Shown piece by piece: positions 42,608 through 51,361 of a stretch of 64,000 nt of DNA. Numbering within the stretch: position 1 is the first letter of the stretch; each line of letters begins with the position of its first letter. The notes beneath the pieces were generated by a model that was not told the DNA's origin, did not search any database, and saw nothing but the letters and a program-made list of their open reading frames with translations. The DNA lies in NCBI GenBank assembly GCA_965214975.1, contig OZ244055.1, positions 3,720,001-3,784,000 of the forward strand. Reading direction: 5' to 3'. A program made the translations under genes and the position numbers. Source of the DNA: JAJEBT01 sp965214975 (GTDB taxonomy: Bacteria; Pseudomonadota; Alphaproteobacteria; MPNO01; UBA830).

Positions 42608-43761
42608 CGCCGCGGTCCGCGCCCCCGCGGCTCGATTCGGCCAGGAGGCTGGTCGTGAAGATCGGCTCGGCCCTGATCGCGGATGACGAAAGCGGCCGGA
42701 TCAGGGAAGACTGGCTGGCTGCCGTCGGTGCGGACCTCGCCGGGCTGCGGACCGGAAAGGCCGACGTGGCGATCGTGTCGTCCGGCGCGATCGCCGTCGG
42801 CCGGCGCGACCTCGGCCTGTCCGGATCGCGGCTCGCCCTGAGCCAGAAGCAGGCCGCCGCCGCAAGGGGGCAGATCCGCCTGGCGCATGCGTGGCAGCAG
42901 GCGCTCGGTCCCCATGGCGTCCGGGTCGCCCAGATTCTCCTGACGCTGTCCGACACCGAGGAACGCCGGCGGCATCTCAACGCCAGAGCGACGGTGGAAG
43001 CGCTGTTCGGGTTCGGCGTCGTGCCGGTCATCAACGAGAACGACACCGTCGCGACCGAGGAGATCCGCTACGGCGACAACGACCGTCTCGCGGCCCGGGT
43101 GGCGCAGATGATCGGCGCCGACATGCTCGTCCTCCTGTCCGACGTCGACGGGCTCTACGACGCCGATCCCCGGGTTCACGCCGGGGCGACCCTGGTCCCC
43201 GTGGTCGGGGAAGTGACCCCCGAAATCGAGAGAATGGCGGGAAACCCGCTCCCGGGCCACTCTTCGGGCGGCATGGTCACCAAGCTGGAAGCGGCCAGGA
43301 TCGCCATGTCCGCGGGCTGTGCGATGGTCATCGCCGACGGCAAGCCGCAGCGTCCGCTGGCCCGGCTCGCCGACGGCGCGCGGTGCACGTGGTTCCTGCC
43401 GTCGCTGGCGCCGTCCGACGCCCGCAAGCGGTGGATCGCGGCCTCGGTCGAGGATGCGGGGAGGCTGGTCGTCGACGGCGGCGCCGCCGCGGCGCTCCGG
43501 TCGGGACGGAGCCTGCTGCCGGTGGGCGTCGTGGAGGTCGGCGGGGATTTCGAGCGGGGCGACGTCGTTCTGGTGGTCGCCGGGGACCTTTCCCCCGTCG
43601 CGCGCGGGCTGGCCGCCTATTCGTCCGGGGACGCGCGCAGGATCATGGGCAGGAGAAGCCGTGAAATCGAGGCCGTTCTGGGCTACCGTGGGCGCGACGA
43701 GATGATCCACCGCGACGATCTGGTGCTCGATCCATCGGGGACGGGGAGCCGGCCGGCATGA
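42604..43761 (+). CDS. proB: Glutamate 5-kinase
   Basis: The 385-residue enzyme phosphorylates glutamate in the first step of proline synthesis. It has the amino-acid kinase domain (RLVVKIGSALIADD, VSSGAIAVG, NENDTVATEEIRYGDND) and a C-terminal PUA domain. The GTG at 42604 overlaps the obgE stop; another in-frame GTG lies at 42595. ProB and ProA work in succession, and the genes overlap by four bases. Confidence 0.96.
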   Translation: MTPRSAPPRLDSARRLVVKIGSALIADDESGRIREDWLAAVGADLAGLRTGKADVAIVSSGAIAVGRRDLGLSGSRLALSQKQAAAARGQIRLAHAWQQALGPHGVRVAQILLTLSDTEERRRHLNARATVEALFGFGVVPVINENDTVATEEIRYGDNDRLAARVAQMIGADMLVLLSDVDGLYDADPRVHAGATLVPVVGEVTPEIERMAGNPLPGHSSGGMVTKLEAARIAMSAGCAMVIADGKPQRPLARLADGARCTWFLPSLAPSDARKRWIAASVEDAGRLVVDGGAAAALRSGRSLLPVGVVEVGGDFERGDVVLVVAGDLSPVARGLAAYSSGDARRIMGRRSREIEAVLGYRGRDEMIHRDDLVLDPSGTGSRPA

Positions 43762-45035
43762 ACGTTGCCCGGGAAACCGCCGCCGGCGGCCTGGCCGCCG
43801 AAATGGAGCGGCTCGGCCGCGCCGCCCGCGCGGCCGGGGACACGCTCGCCCGCGCCGCGGCCGGACGGAAGAACGACGCGCTCGCGGGCGCCGCCCGGGC
43901 CGTCAGGGAACGGTCCGGGGATCTCCTCGCCGCGAACCGCGCCGACCTCGACGCCGCCGGCGGCCTGTCGGCGGCGATGCTCGACCGTCTCCGGCTCGAC
44001 GAGGCCCGCGTCGAGGCCATGGCGCGCGGTCTGGAGGACGTCGCCGCGCTCGACGATCCGGTCGGCGAGGTCATGGCGTCGTGGACGCGGCCGAACGGCC
44101 TCGCGATCTCCCGGGTCCGCGTGCCGCTCGGCGTCGTCGGGATCATCTACGAATCGCGCCCCAACGTCACCGCGGACGCCGGCGGGCTGTGCCTCAAGTC
44201 GGGCAACGCGGCGATTCTCCGGGGCGGGTCGGAGAGCCTGCGTTCGTCGCGGGCGATCCTGGACTGCCTCCGTGCCGGGCTGGCGGGCGCGGGTCTTCCC
44301 GAGGGCGCCGTGCAGCTCGTGCCCACCGCCGACCGCGCCGCCGTGGGGATCCTGCTGGGCATGGCGGATCTGGTCGACGTCATCGTCCCCCGCGGCGGCA
44401 GGTCGCTGATCGAGAGGGTGCGGCGCGAGAGCCGGATCCCCGTGCTGGCCCATCTCGAGGGGCTGTGCCACGTCTACGTCGACGGCCGCGCGGACCCCGG
44501 CATGGCCCGCGACGTCACGCTCAACGCCAAGATGCGCCGGCCCGGCATCTGCGGCGCGGCGGAGACCCTTCTCGTCGACCGCGCCGCGGCGGCCGACGTC
44601 CTGCCCGCCATCGTCGGGAGCCTTCTGGAAGCCGGGTGCGAGCTGCGCGGCGACGGGGAGACCCGGGCCCTCGACGCGCGCGTCGGGCCGGCTTCCGAGG
44701 AGGACTGGCGGACGGAGTATCTCGACGCCGTCCTGTCGATCCGCCAGGTGGACGGGCTCGAGGGCGCGATCGCCCACATCGCCGCCTACGGCTCGGGGCA
44801 CACCGACGCCATCGTGACCGCGGACGCGGAACGGGCCGAAGCCTTTCTCGAGAGGGTGGATTCGGCGATCGTCCTGCACAACGCCTCGACCCAGTTCGCC
44901 GACGGCGGCGAGTTCGGCATGGGCGCGGAGATCGGGATCTCGACCGGCCGGCTGCACGCCCGCGGGCCGGTGGGGGTCGAGCAGCTCACCACCTACAAGT
45001 ACGTCGTCCGGGGCGACGGGCAGATCCGGCCCTGA
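43758..45035 (+). CDS. proA: Gamma-glutamyl phosphate reductase
   Basis: The 425-residue NADPH-dependent enzyme makes glutamate-5-semialdehyde. Recognisable blocks: VPLGVVGIIYESRPNVT, CLKSGNAAILRGGSE, MRRPGICGAAETLLVD (catalytic Cys) and the C-terminal RGPVGVEQLTTYKYVVRG. Length is normal. The ATG overlaps the proB stop. Confidence 0.97.
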   Translation: MNVARETAAGGLAAEMERLGRAARAAGDTLARAAAGRKNDALAGAARAVRERSGDLLAANRADLDAAGGLSAAMLDRLRLDEARVEAMARGLEDVAALDDPVGEVMASWTRPNGLAISRVRVPLGVVGIIYESRPNVTADAGGLCLKSGNAAILRGGSESLRSSRAILDCLRAGLAGAGLPEGAVQLVPTADRAAVGILLGMADLVDVIVPRGGRSLIERVRRESRIPVLAHLEGLCHVYVDGRADPGMARDVTLNAKMRRPGICGAAETLLVDRAAAADVLPAIVGSLLEAGCELRGDGETRALDARVGPASEEDWRTEYLDAVLSIRQVDGLEGAIAHIAAYGSGHTDAIVTADAERAEAFLERVDSAIVLHNASTQFADGGEFGMGAEIGISTGRLHARGPVGVEQLTTYKYVVRGDGQIRP

Positions 45036-45067
45036 CCGTCGTCACCGACATCCGGCGCGGTCACGCC

Positions 45068-45685
45068 GTGACCGGTCTTCGCGTCGGCGTTCTGGGCGGA
45101 TCCTTCAATCCCGCCCACGACGGCCACGTGCATGTCAGCATGCTCGCCCTCAAGCTCCTGGTGCTCGACGAGGTGTGGTGGATGGTGACGCCCCGGAACC
45201 CCCTGAAGCCGTCCGAGGGCCTCGCGCCCTTCGACGAGCGGATGGCGGGCGCGGCGCGGCTCGCGCGCCATCCCGGCATCCGGGTGACCGACGTCGAGCG
45301 GCGCCTGGGAACGGCCTGCACCGCCGACGCGCTCGAGCGCCTCAGGCGGTGCTTCCCGAAAACCCGTTTCGTGTGGATCATGGGCGCCGACAACCTGGTC
45401 CAGATTCCGCAGTGGCAGAAATGGACGCGGATCTTCAACCTCGTGCCCATTGCGGTTTTCGACCGGGCGCCGTATTCTTTCGGGGCCGTCGCGGGCAGGG
45501 CGGCGAAGGCGTTCTTCCGCTTCAAGAGGAAGCGGTCCGACGCCTGCCACCTCGCCGACGCGCGGGCGCCGGCCTGGATGTTCTTCCACACGAGGCTGCA
45601 TCCGGGGTCGTCGACGGAGATCCGCTCGCGGCGGGCGCGGCGGCTCCGCGCGAACGGGGCGAACAGAGGGGAATCCGTCCACTGA
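45068..45685 (+). CDS. nadD: Nicotinate-nucleotide adenylyltransferase
   Basis: The 205-residue enzyme forms deamido-NAD. GVLGGSFNPAHDGHVHVS holds the nucleotide-binding HxGH motif, and WIMGADNLVQIPQWQKW and TEIRSRRAR are also typical (the last is the ISSTEIR-like end). The GTG at 45068 is the nearest start consistent with the family N-terminus. The C-terminal ends vary in the family. Confidence 0.94.
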   Translation: MTGLRVGVLGGSFNPAHDGHVHVSMLALKLLVLDEVWWMVTPRNPLKPSEGLAPFDERMAGAARLARHPGIRVTDVERRLGTACTADALERLRRCFPKTRFVWIMGADNLVQIPQWQKWTRIFNLVPIAVFDRAPYSFGAVAGRAAKAFFRFKRKRSDACHLADARAPAWMFFHTRLHPGSSTEIRSRRARRLRANGANRGESVH

Positions 45686-46065
45686 AACGGGAACCGCAAG
45701 ACGGCGCCGGCCGCCCGGCGCGGGATCTGCTCTCCGGGATCACGGAGGCGCTGGAGGCGCAGAAGGCGCGGGATCTCGCGGTCATCGACCTCTCCGGCAA
45801 GTCCGACATCGCGGACTTCATGGTGATCGCGAGCGGCGGCTCCCGGCGGCAGGTCGTGTCCATGGCGGAGCGGCTCGTGGCGTCCCTCCGGACGCTCGGC
45901 GTCAAGGGGCTCAGGCCGGAGGGCCTGTCCGGCGGGGACTGGGTGCTGCTCGACGCGGGCGACGTGATCGTCCACCTGTTCCGCCCCGAGGTCCGGGAGT
46001 TCTACGGCCTCGAGAAGATGTGGAACGCGGAGTTCCCCGACCGGCGGGAGCCGGCGGCGGTGTGA
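45682..46065 (+). CDS. rsfS: Ribosomal silencing factor RsfS
   Basis: The 127-residue protein blocks joining of ribosomal subunits by binding L14. It reads KARDLAVIDLSGKSDIADFMVIASGGSRRQV, then GDWVLLDAGDVIVHLFRPEVREFYGLEKMW, the full RsfS domain. No ATG, GTG or TTG lies between the nadD stop and the domain. The best start is a CTG at 45682 that overlaps the nadD stop (CTGA) with GAGGGG ten bases upstream, so an unusual start codon is likely. Confidence 0.9.
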   Translation: MKREPQDGAGRPARDLLSGITEALEAQKARDLAVIDLSGKSDIADFMVIASGGSRRQVVSMAERLVASLRTLGVKGLRPEGLSGGDWVLLDAGDVIVHLFRPEVREFYGLEKMWNAEFPDRREPAAV

Positions 46066-46120
46066 GGGCCCGGCATGAGCGCCGCCGTCCGCGCCGCCGG
46101 CCCCGGGCGGGACGGCGGCG

Positions 46121-47695
46121 ATGAACGGCGGTGCCCGCCGGCCGGTGGTTCTGTGCGTCCTCGACGGCTGGGGGCACAGGGAGGGCGGCGGCGACAACGC
46201 GACCGCGCCCGCGAACGCGCCGGCGTTCGCGCGGCTGTGGCGGACCTGTCCGCGGGCGCTGCTGTCGGCGTCGGGCGCGGACGTCGGGCTGCCCGAGGGG
46301 CAGATGGGCAATTCCGAGGTCGGCCATCTCGTTCTCGGGGCGGGCCGCGTCGTGCTGCAGGACATCTGCCGGATCGACGCCGCGATCGCCGACGGCGGCC
46401 TGCGCGCGAACCCGGCGCTGGCGCGGCTGACCGCGGCTCTCGCGCGAACCGGCGGCACCTGCCATCTCGCGGGACTGCTGTCGGAGGGCGGCGTGCATTC
46501 CCGCCGCGACCACATCGCCGAACTCGCCGCGGCCGTGGCCGGCCGCGGGATCCCGGTCGCGGTGCACGGCTTCCTCGACGGCCGCGACACGCCCCCGGCG
46601 AGCGCGGAGCGGGAGGTGGCGGCGTTCGAGCGGCGGATCTCCGGCCTCCCCGGCGCCGCGGTCGCGACGCTCTGCGGCCGCTACTACGCCATGGACCGGG
46701 ACACGCGCTGGGACCGCGTCGAGCGCGCCTGCGACCTTCTGGTCTCGGGCCGGGGGGCCGCCGCGCCGGACGCGCTCTCGGCAGTCCGGGCGAGCTACGG
46801 CGACGGCGTGACGGACGAGTTCGTCGCGCCGGTCGCGATCGGCGGCTACGGGGGGATGCGGGACGGCGACGGCCTGCTGATGGCGAATTTCCGCGCCGAC
46901 CGGGTGCGCCAGATCCTGCTGGCCCTTCTCCGGGAGGACTTCGACGGGTTCGCGCGCCGCCGGCGGGTGGCGTTCGCGGGCGCGGCCGGGGTCGTGGAGT
47001 ACTCGCCGGAGCACGCCCGGCTCATGGAGGCCATGTTCCCGCCGGTGCCGGTGGACAACGGCCTGGGGCGCGTGGTGTCGGACGCCGGCCTGCGCCAGCT
47101 GCGGATCGCCGAGACCGAGAAGTACGCCCACGTGACGTACTTCTTCAACGGCGGCGAGGAGGCGCCGCTGCCCGGGGAGGACCGCGTCCTCGTCCCCTCG
47201 CCCCGGGTCGCGACCTACGACCTGCGTCCGGAGATGTCGGCCCGCGAGGTCACCGACCGGCTGGTGTCGGAGATCGCGGGGGGCGGGCACGATCTCGCGG
47301 TCGTCAACTACGCCAACCCGGACATGGTCGGCCACACCGGGGTCATGGAGGCCGCGGTCCGCGCCGTCCGCGCCGTCGACGGCTGCGTCGCGCGCCTCGC
47401 GGCGGCGGTCGGTCGGGCCGGCGGCGCGCTCCTGGTCACCGCCGACCACGGCAACGCGGAGGCCATGCGCGACCCCGCGACCGGGGAGGCCCGCACCGCC
47501 CACACCCTCAACCCGGTGCCCGTCCTTCTCGTCAACGGCCCGGGCCGCGTCGGGGGGCTGCGCGACGGGGGGCTCGCCGACGTCGCGCCGACGGTTCTCG
47601 ACCTGATGGGCCTCGCGCCGCCGGCCGAGATGACCGGCGGCTCGCTCCTGCTCGGGAGGGATCCCGCCGCCGGCGGGCCGGCCGCGGGAGCGTAG
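46121..47695 (+). CDS. gpmI: 2,3-bisphosphoglycerate-independent phosphoglycerate mutase
   Basis: The 524-residue metalloenzyme interconverts 3- and 2-phosphoglycerate. It has the N-terminal metal site VLCVLDGWGHR, the catalytic-serine motif QMGNSEVGHLVLGAG (Ser-65), GGVHSRRDH, HGFLDGRDTPP and the late metal ligands VTADHGNAE. Usual length. The rlmH gene that often separates rsfS and gpmI in related genomes is absent; only 55 bases lie between them. Confidence 0.96.
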   Translation: MNGGARRPVVLCVLDGWGHREGGGDNATAPANAPAFARLWRTCPRALLSASGADVGLPEGQMGNSEVGHLVLGAGRVVLQDICRIDAAIADGGLRANPALARLTAALARTGGTCHLAGLLSEGGVHSRRDHIAELAAAVAGRGIPVAVHGFLDGRDTPPASAEREVAAFERRISGLPGAAVATLCGRYYAMDRDTRWDRVERACDLLVSGRGAAAPDALSAVRASYGDGVTDEFVAPVAIGGYGGMRDGDGLLMANFRADRVRQILLALLREDFDGFARRRRVAFAGAAGVVEYSPEHARLMEAMFPPVPVDNGLGRVVSDAGLRQLRIAETEKYAHVTYFFNGGEEAPLPGEDRVLVPSPRVATYDLRPEMSAREVTDRLVSEIAGGGHDLAVVNYANPDMVGHTGVMEAAVRAVRAVDGCVARLAAAVGRAGGALLVTADHGNAEAMRDPATGEARTAHTLNPVPVLLVNGPGRVGGLRDGGLADVAPTVLDLMGLAPPAEMTGGSLLLGRDPAAGGPAAGA

Positions 47696-47787
47696 CGCGG
47701 AATCCCTCGACCCGGAGGGCCGAAAGGCTGTATCCTGCGCCGGCCGGCCTCCGCGGCCGGCGGCGGCCGAACGGACGGGGACGGGAC

Positions 47788-49068
47788 ATGCCGGGGAAGA
47801 CACTGCGACTGATGGCGCTCGGCGCGGCGCTGGCCGCGTTCGGCGGCGCGGCGGGCGCCGAGGACGCGGACGGGAACACCGGAACCTACCGGCAGCTCGA
47901 GCTGTTCGGCAACGTGTTCGAGCGCGTCCGCGCCAAGTACGTCGAGGAGGTGACCGACCGCGAGCTGATGGAGGCCGCGATCAACGGCATGCTGACGTCT
48001 CTCGACCCGCATTCCGGCTACCTGAGCCCGGACCGGTTCGAGGACATGCAGGTCCAGACGCGCGGCGCGTTCGGCGGGCTCGGCATCGAGGTCACCATGG
48101 AGAACGGCCTCGTCAAGGTGGTCTCCCCGATCGACGACACGCCGGCCTTCCGGGCCGGCATCCGGCCCGGCGACCTGATCACGCATCTCGACGGCGAGCC
48201 CGTGCTCGGCCTGACCCTGTCGGAGGCCGTCGAGCGCATGCGCGGGGAGCCGGACACCGACATCCGGCTCCGGATCCGCAGGGCGGACCGCGAGCCGTTC
48301 GACGTCACCGTGACCCGCGCCGTCATACGGATCCGCTCGGTCCGGTCCCGGGACGAGGGCGACGGCATCGCCTACGTCCGGGTCACGTCCTTCAGCGAGA
48401 ACACCGCCGCCGGCCTCGAGCGCGAGATCGGCAAGGTGAAGGAGAGCGCCGGCGACGGCGGCCTGAAGGGGCTGGTCCTCGACCTGCGCAACAATCCCGG
48501 GGGCCTGCTCGACCAGTCGGTGGGCGTCTCCGACCTCTTTCTCTCCCGGGGCGAGATCGTGTCGACGCGGACCCGCGACCCGGGGGAGGGGCAGCGCTTC
48601 AACGCCAGGCCGGGCGACCTGCTCGACGGCCTGCCGATGGTGGTGCTGGTCAACGGCGGCTCGGCCTCGGCCTCGGAGATCGTCGCCGGCGCGCTGCAGG
48701 ACCACCGGCGGGCCCTGGTCATGGGCACGCGCACCTTCGGCAAGGGGTCGGTGCAGACCGTCATGCCGCTCGGCGCGCACGGCGCGATCCGCCTGACCAC
48801 CGCCCGCTACTACACGCCGTCGGGGCGTTCCATCCAGGCCACCGGGATCGAGCCGGACATCGTGGTCGAGCAGGCGCGCGTCGAGGCGCTCGAGGCGCCG
48901 GAGCGCCGGCGCGAGGAGGATCTGCGCGGGCGGCTCGACAACCCGGACGCGGGGCGGGACGGCGACGGCGCGGAGGAGGCCTCCGCGCCCGAGCGGCCGG
49001 ACGACTACCAGCTCGCGCGGGCGGTCGACCTGCTGCGCGGCCTGTCGCTCTGGCGCCCGGCCGACTGA
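47788..49068 (+). CDS. ctpA: C-terminal processing peptidase (S41 family)
   Basis: The 426-residue periplasmic protease has a signal peptide (LRLMALGAALAAFGGAAGA), the family opening VFERVRAKYVEEV, a PDZ domain (~95-180, GIEVTMENGLVKVVSPIDDTP) and the Ser/Lys dyad region NGGSASASEIVAGALQD / GTRTFGKGSVQ. Such proteases trim the C-termini of envelope proteins. An envC-like gene commonly found between gpmI and ctpA is missing. Confidence 0.95.
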   Translation: MPGKTLRLMALGAALAAFGGAAGAEDADGNTGTYRQLELFGNVFERVRAKYVEEVTDRELMEAAINGMLTSLDPHSGYLSPDRFEDMQVQTRGAFGGLGIEVTMENGLVKVVSPIDDTPAFRAGIRPGDLITHLDGEPVLGLTLSEAVERMRGEPDTDIRLRIRRADREPFDVTVTRAVIRIRSVRSRDEGDGIAYVRVTSFSENTAAGLEREIGKVKESAGDGGLKGLVLDLRNNPGGLLDQSVGVSDLFLSRGEIVSTRTRDPGEGQRFNARPGDLLDGLPMVVLVNGGSASASEIVAGALQDHRRALVMGTRTFGKGSVQTVMPLGAHGAIRLTTARYYTPSGRSIQATGIEPDIVVEQARVEALEAPERRREEDLRGRLDNPDAGRDGDGAEEASAPERPDDYQLARAVDLLRGLSLWRPAD

Positions 49069-49076
49069 GGGCGCGG

Positions 49077-49550
49077 GTGACGGTTCCGGCGGCCCCTCCC
49101 GGCTACCGGCCCGGCGTCGGCGTGATGCTCGTCGACGGCCGCGGGCGGGCGTTCGCGGGCGAGCGCCTCGACATGCCGGGGGCGTGGCAGATGCCGCAGG
49201 GCGGCATCGAGGCCGGCGAGACGGCTGAGCAGGCCGCGCGCCGCGAGCTCGGGGAGGAGACCGGCATCCGCTCGGCGTCCCGCGTCGCCGTCGCCGGGGA
49301 CTGGAAGACCTACGACCTGCCGGAGGAGCTCGCCGGCCGGCTGTGGGGCGGCCGCTACCGCGGGCAGGCGCAGATCTGGACGCTGTTCCGGTTCGAGGGG
49401 CCGGAGTCCGAGATCGACCTCGCCGCGGGGGATCCCGAGTTCGGGCGCTGGAAATGGAGCCCGCTCCACGCCCTGGCCGGGGAGATCGTCCCGTTCAAGC
49501 GCGCCGTGTACCGCGAGGTGGTCCGCGAGTTCGCGCCGCTCGTCGGCTGA
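49077..49550 (+). CDS. rppH: RNA pyrophosphohydrolase (Nudix)
   Basis: The 157-residue enzyme removes 5' pyrophosphate from mRNA and so triggers decay. The Nudix box is GGIEAGETAEQAARRELGEE followed by TGI; YRPGVGVMLVDGRG and MPGAWQMPQGG are typical of alphaproteobacterial RppH. The GTG start lies eight bases after the ctpA stop, suggesting co-transcription. Confidence 0.93.
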   Translation: MTVPAAPPGYRPGVGVMLVDGRGRAFAGERLDMPGAWQMPQGGIEAGETAEQAARRELGEETGIRSASRVAVAGDWKTYDLPEELAGRLWGGRYRGQAQIWTLFRFEGPESEIDLAAGDPEFGRWKWSPLHALAGEIVPFKRAVYREVVREFAPLVG

Positions 49551-49563
49551 CCCCGCCGGCGCC

Positions 49564-50412
49564 TCAGGCCAGCCGGGCGGCGCGCCGCCCGGCCCGGAGC
49601 GCCAGCAGGCGCGGGGCGGCGCGGAGGCGGTACCAGACGAACGCCCGCACCGCGCCCGCGGCGAGGCGGCCGGCCGGGCCGCGGGAGTCGAGGCCGACGG
49701 CGTCGAAGATCATCTCGATCCCCCGGGCCACGTGCCGGGGCCTGTAGTAGCGGAGCGCCCGCCGCGCGTAGGCGGCGGCGCAGGCGCGGCGGTCGTAGGC
49801 GCCGCCGTCCCCGTTGGCGGCCCAGTAGGCGGTGGCGAGCTCGTCGTCCTCGGATTCGGAGATCCGCCCGAACGCGACCCCGAGCCGCGCGAGGCGGCCG
49901 AGCCCGTCGGCCTCCAGGCACCGGCGCATGTTGCGGCGGAACAGGCAGTAGTGGGCGTACTCGTCGTCGGCGATGCGCCGGCAGATCGCCTCGAGGACGG
50001 GCTCGTCGGACGCCTCGGCGATCGCGGTGTAGAAGGAGTTGGTGCCGGTCTCGACCATGCACCGCGCCACCAGCTCCCCGCTCCTGGTTCCCCTGACGGA
50101 CCGGGCGGCGTCGAGCGGAAGGCGGAAACCGTTCCGGAACCTCCGGAAACGCTCCTCGAAATCGAAGCCGGGGTCGGCGAGCGCGGCCCACCGGCCGAGC
50201 GCCCGGCCGTGCTGGATCTCCTCCAGCGCCCAGCGGTCGACGGCGGCCTGCATGCGGGCGTCGCCGTCGAACACGCGGTTCAGGTAGACCCGGTAGTCGT
50301 CCGCGTTGCGCTCGACCAGGCTCGCCGCCTTGACGACCGGAACGATGTCCGGATCGACGCGGGAGGGGTCGAAGCGGCCCCACGGAATGTCCTCAAGCGT
50401 CCAGTTTCCCAT
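49564..50412 (-). CDS. Ferritin-like di-iron protein
   Basis: The protein has a four-helix metal-binding pattern: VVKAASLVERNADD, then RWALEEIQHG (E-x-x-H), CMVETGTNSFYTAI, and RRIADDEYAHYCLF (second E-x-x-H). This is the arrangement of ferritin-like/desaturase-like di-iron proteins of unknown substrate, often annotated only as 'ferritin-like'. I start it at MGNWTLEDIPW (50412), which looks like the natural beginning; an ATG at 50445 would add 11 residues. It is convergent with rppH. Confidence 0.78.
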   Translation of the reverse strand: MGNWTLEDIPWGRFDPSRVDPDIVPVVKAASLVERNADDYRVYLNRVFDGDARMQAAVDRWALEEIQHGRALGRWAALADPGFDFEERFRRFRNGFRLPLDAARSVRGTRSGELVARCMVETGTNSFYTAIAEASDEPVLEAICRRIADDEYAHYCLFRRNMRRCLEADGLGRLARLGVAFGRISESEDDELATAYWAANGDGGAYDRRACAAAYARRALRYYRPRHVARGIEMIFDAVGLDSRGPAGRLAAGAVRAFVWYRLRAAPRLLALRAGRRAARLA

Positions 50413-50445
50413 CCCCGTCACCAGCGGCGGTCGACGACGCGGCAT

Positions 50446-50761
50446 GCAGCCCTGACAACCCCTCCAGTGTAGCCCGCGGAACCGCGCCTGTCGATCGTCC
50501 CACGGGCCGGTTTCCGTCCGGCGACGGGTGGACCGGGCCTGTCCGGCGGGCGTCCGGGAGCGCGTTTCGCCGCCCGGGCGCCGGTTCGGCCCGGGGGGCG
50601 CCGCCGCGCCCGCCGCCGGCGCGCGGTCGCGACGGAAGCGGCCCCCGGCCGGGGACGGCGGCCGGGGATGATCCGCCCGGCCCCGTGTGCTAGCAATGGC
50701 GGAAGGATGCCGCGACGATGATTCCGCCCGAACCGACCGAGGCCCGCCGGGGAGCGGGCGG
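50446..50761. other. Intergenic region between divergent genes, with a 15-codon frame
   Basis: GC-rich spacer; no RNA gene or strong promoter is visible. A 15-codon frame beginning with ATG at 50718 ends at a TGA that overlaps the GTG start of the TPP-enzyme gene (GTGA). It could be a leader peptide, or all that remains of a gene for the partner subunit. Confidence 0.4.
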
Positions 50762-51361
50762 GTGAGGCCGCCGGTTCTCGACCGGCGCGGTCTCCTGCCG
50801 GCGCTCTACCCGGATCCGGCGGGAATCCTGTTCGTCGCGGGCCTCGCCGGCGCGGCGCGGGACGCCGCGGCGCTGACCGGGGAGGCGGACACCCTGTTCG
50901 CCTTCGGCGGCGCCATGGGCGGCGCGGTGGCGGCCGGCCTCGGCGCGGCGCTGGCGGCGCCGGACGCGCGGGTGGACGTGATCACCGGCGACGGCGAGCT
51001 CCTGATGAACGCGGGCGCGCTCGCGACGGTCGCCTCCGCCGCCCCCGCCAACCTGGCGGTGGTTTGCATCGACAACGGCGTCCACGGCGAGACCGGGGCG
51101 CAGCCGGGCCACACGGCGCGGCGGACCAGCCTCGCCCTGATGGCGGAGGGCGCGGGGTTCGCCTCGGTGCGGACGCTCGAGGACGGGGCCGGGATCGCGG
51201 CGGCGCGCGCCTTCCTCCGGGACTCGCCGGCGCCGAGGTTCCTGTGGGCGCGGGTGCGGCCGGGGCCGCCGAGCGCGTTCGACCGCAGCTGGAACCCCGC
51301 GGAGCGCCGGACGCTGTTCCGCGAGGCGCGCCTCGGCGCGGTCCGGGGGGCCGCCTCCTGA
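50762..51361 (+). CDS. TPP-binding subunit resembling sulfopyruvate/phosphonopyruvate decarboxylase beta
   Basis: The 199-residue protein has the C-terminal thiamine pyrophosphate fold: FAFGGAMGGAVAAGLG, the TPP motif GDGELLMNAGALAT at 76-89, and VVCIDNGVHGETGAQPGH. That is the beta-type (PP) half of two-subunit decarboxylases such as ComDE. The alpha (PYR) half needed for an active site is not encoded beside it. The GTG at 50762 has GGAG seven bases upstream. Its stop overlaps the CTG start of the molybdenum enzyme gene. Confidence 0.72.
   Translation: MRPPVLDRRGLLPALYPDPAGILFVAGLAGAARDAAALTGEADTLFAFGGAMGGAVAAGLGAALAAPDARVDVITGDGELLMNAGALATVASAAPANLAVVCIDNGVHGETGAQPGHTARRTSLALMAEGAGFASVRTLEDGAGIAAARAFLRDSPAPRFLWARVRPGPPSAFDRSWNPAERRTLFREARLGAVRGAAS

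Noticed and set aside
46075..49068. 997-codon plus-strand frame through gpmI and ctpA
   Set aside because: Its first two thirds are an out-of-frame reading of gpmI; only the part from 47788 is real (ctpA).
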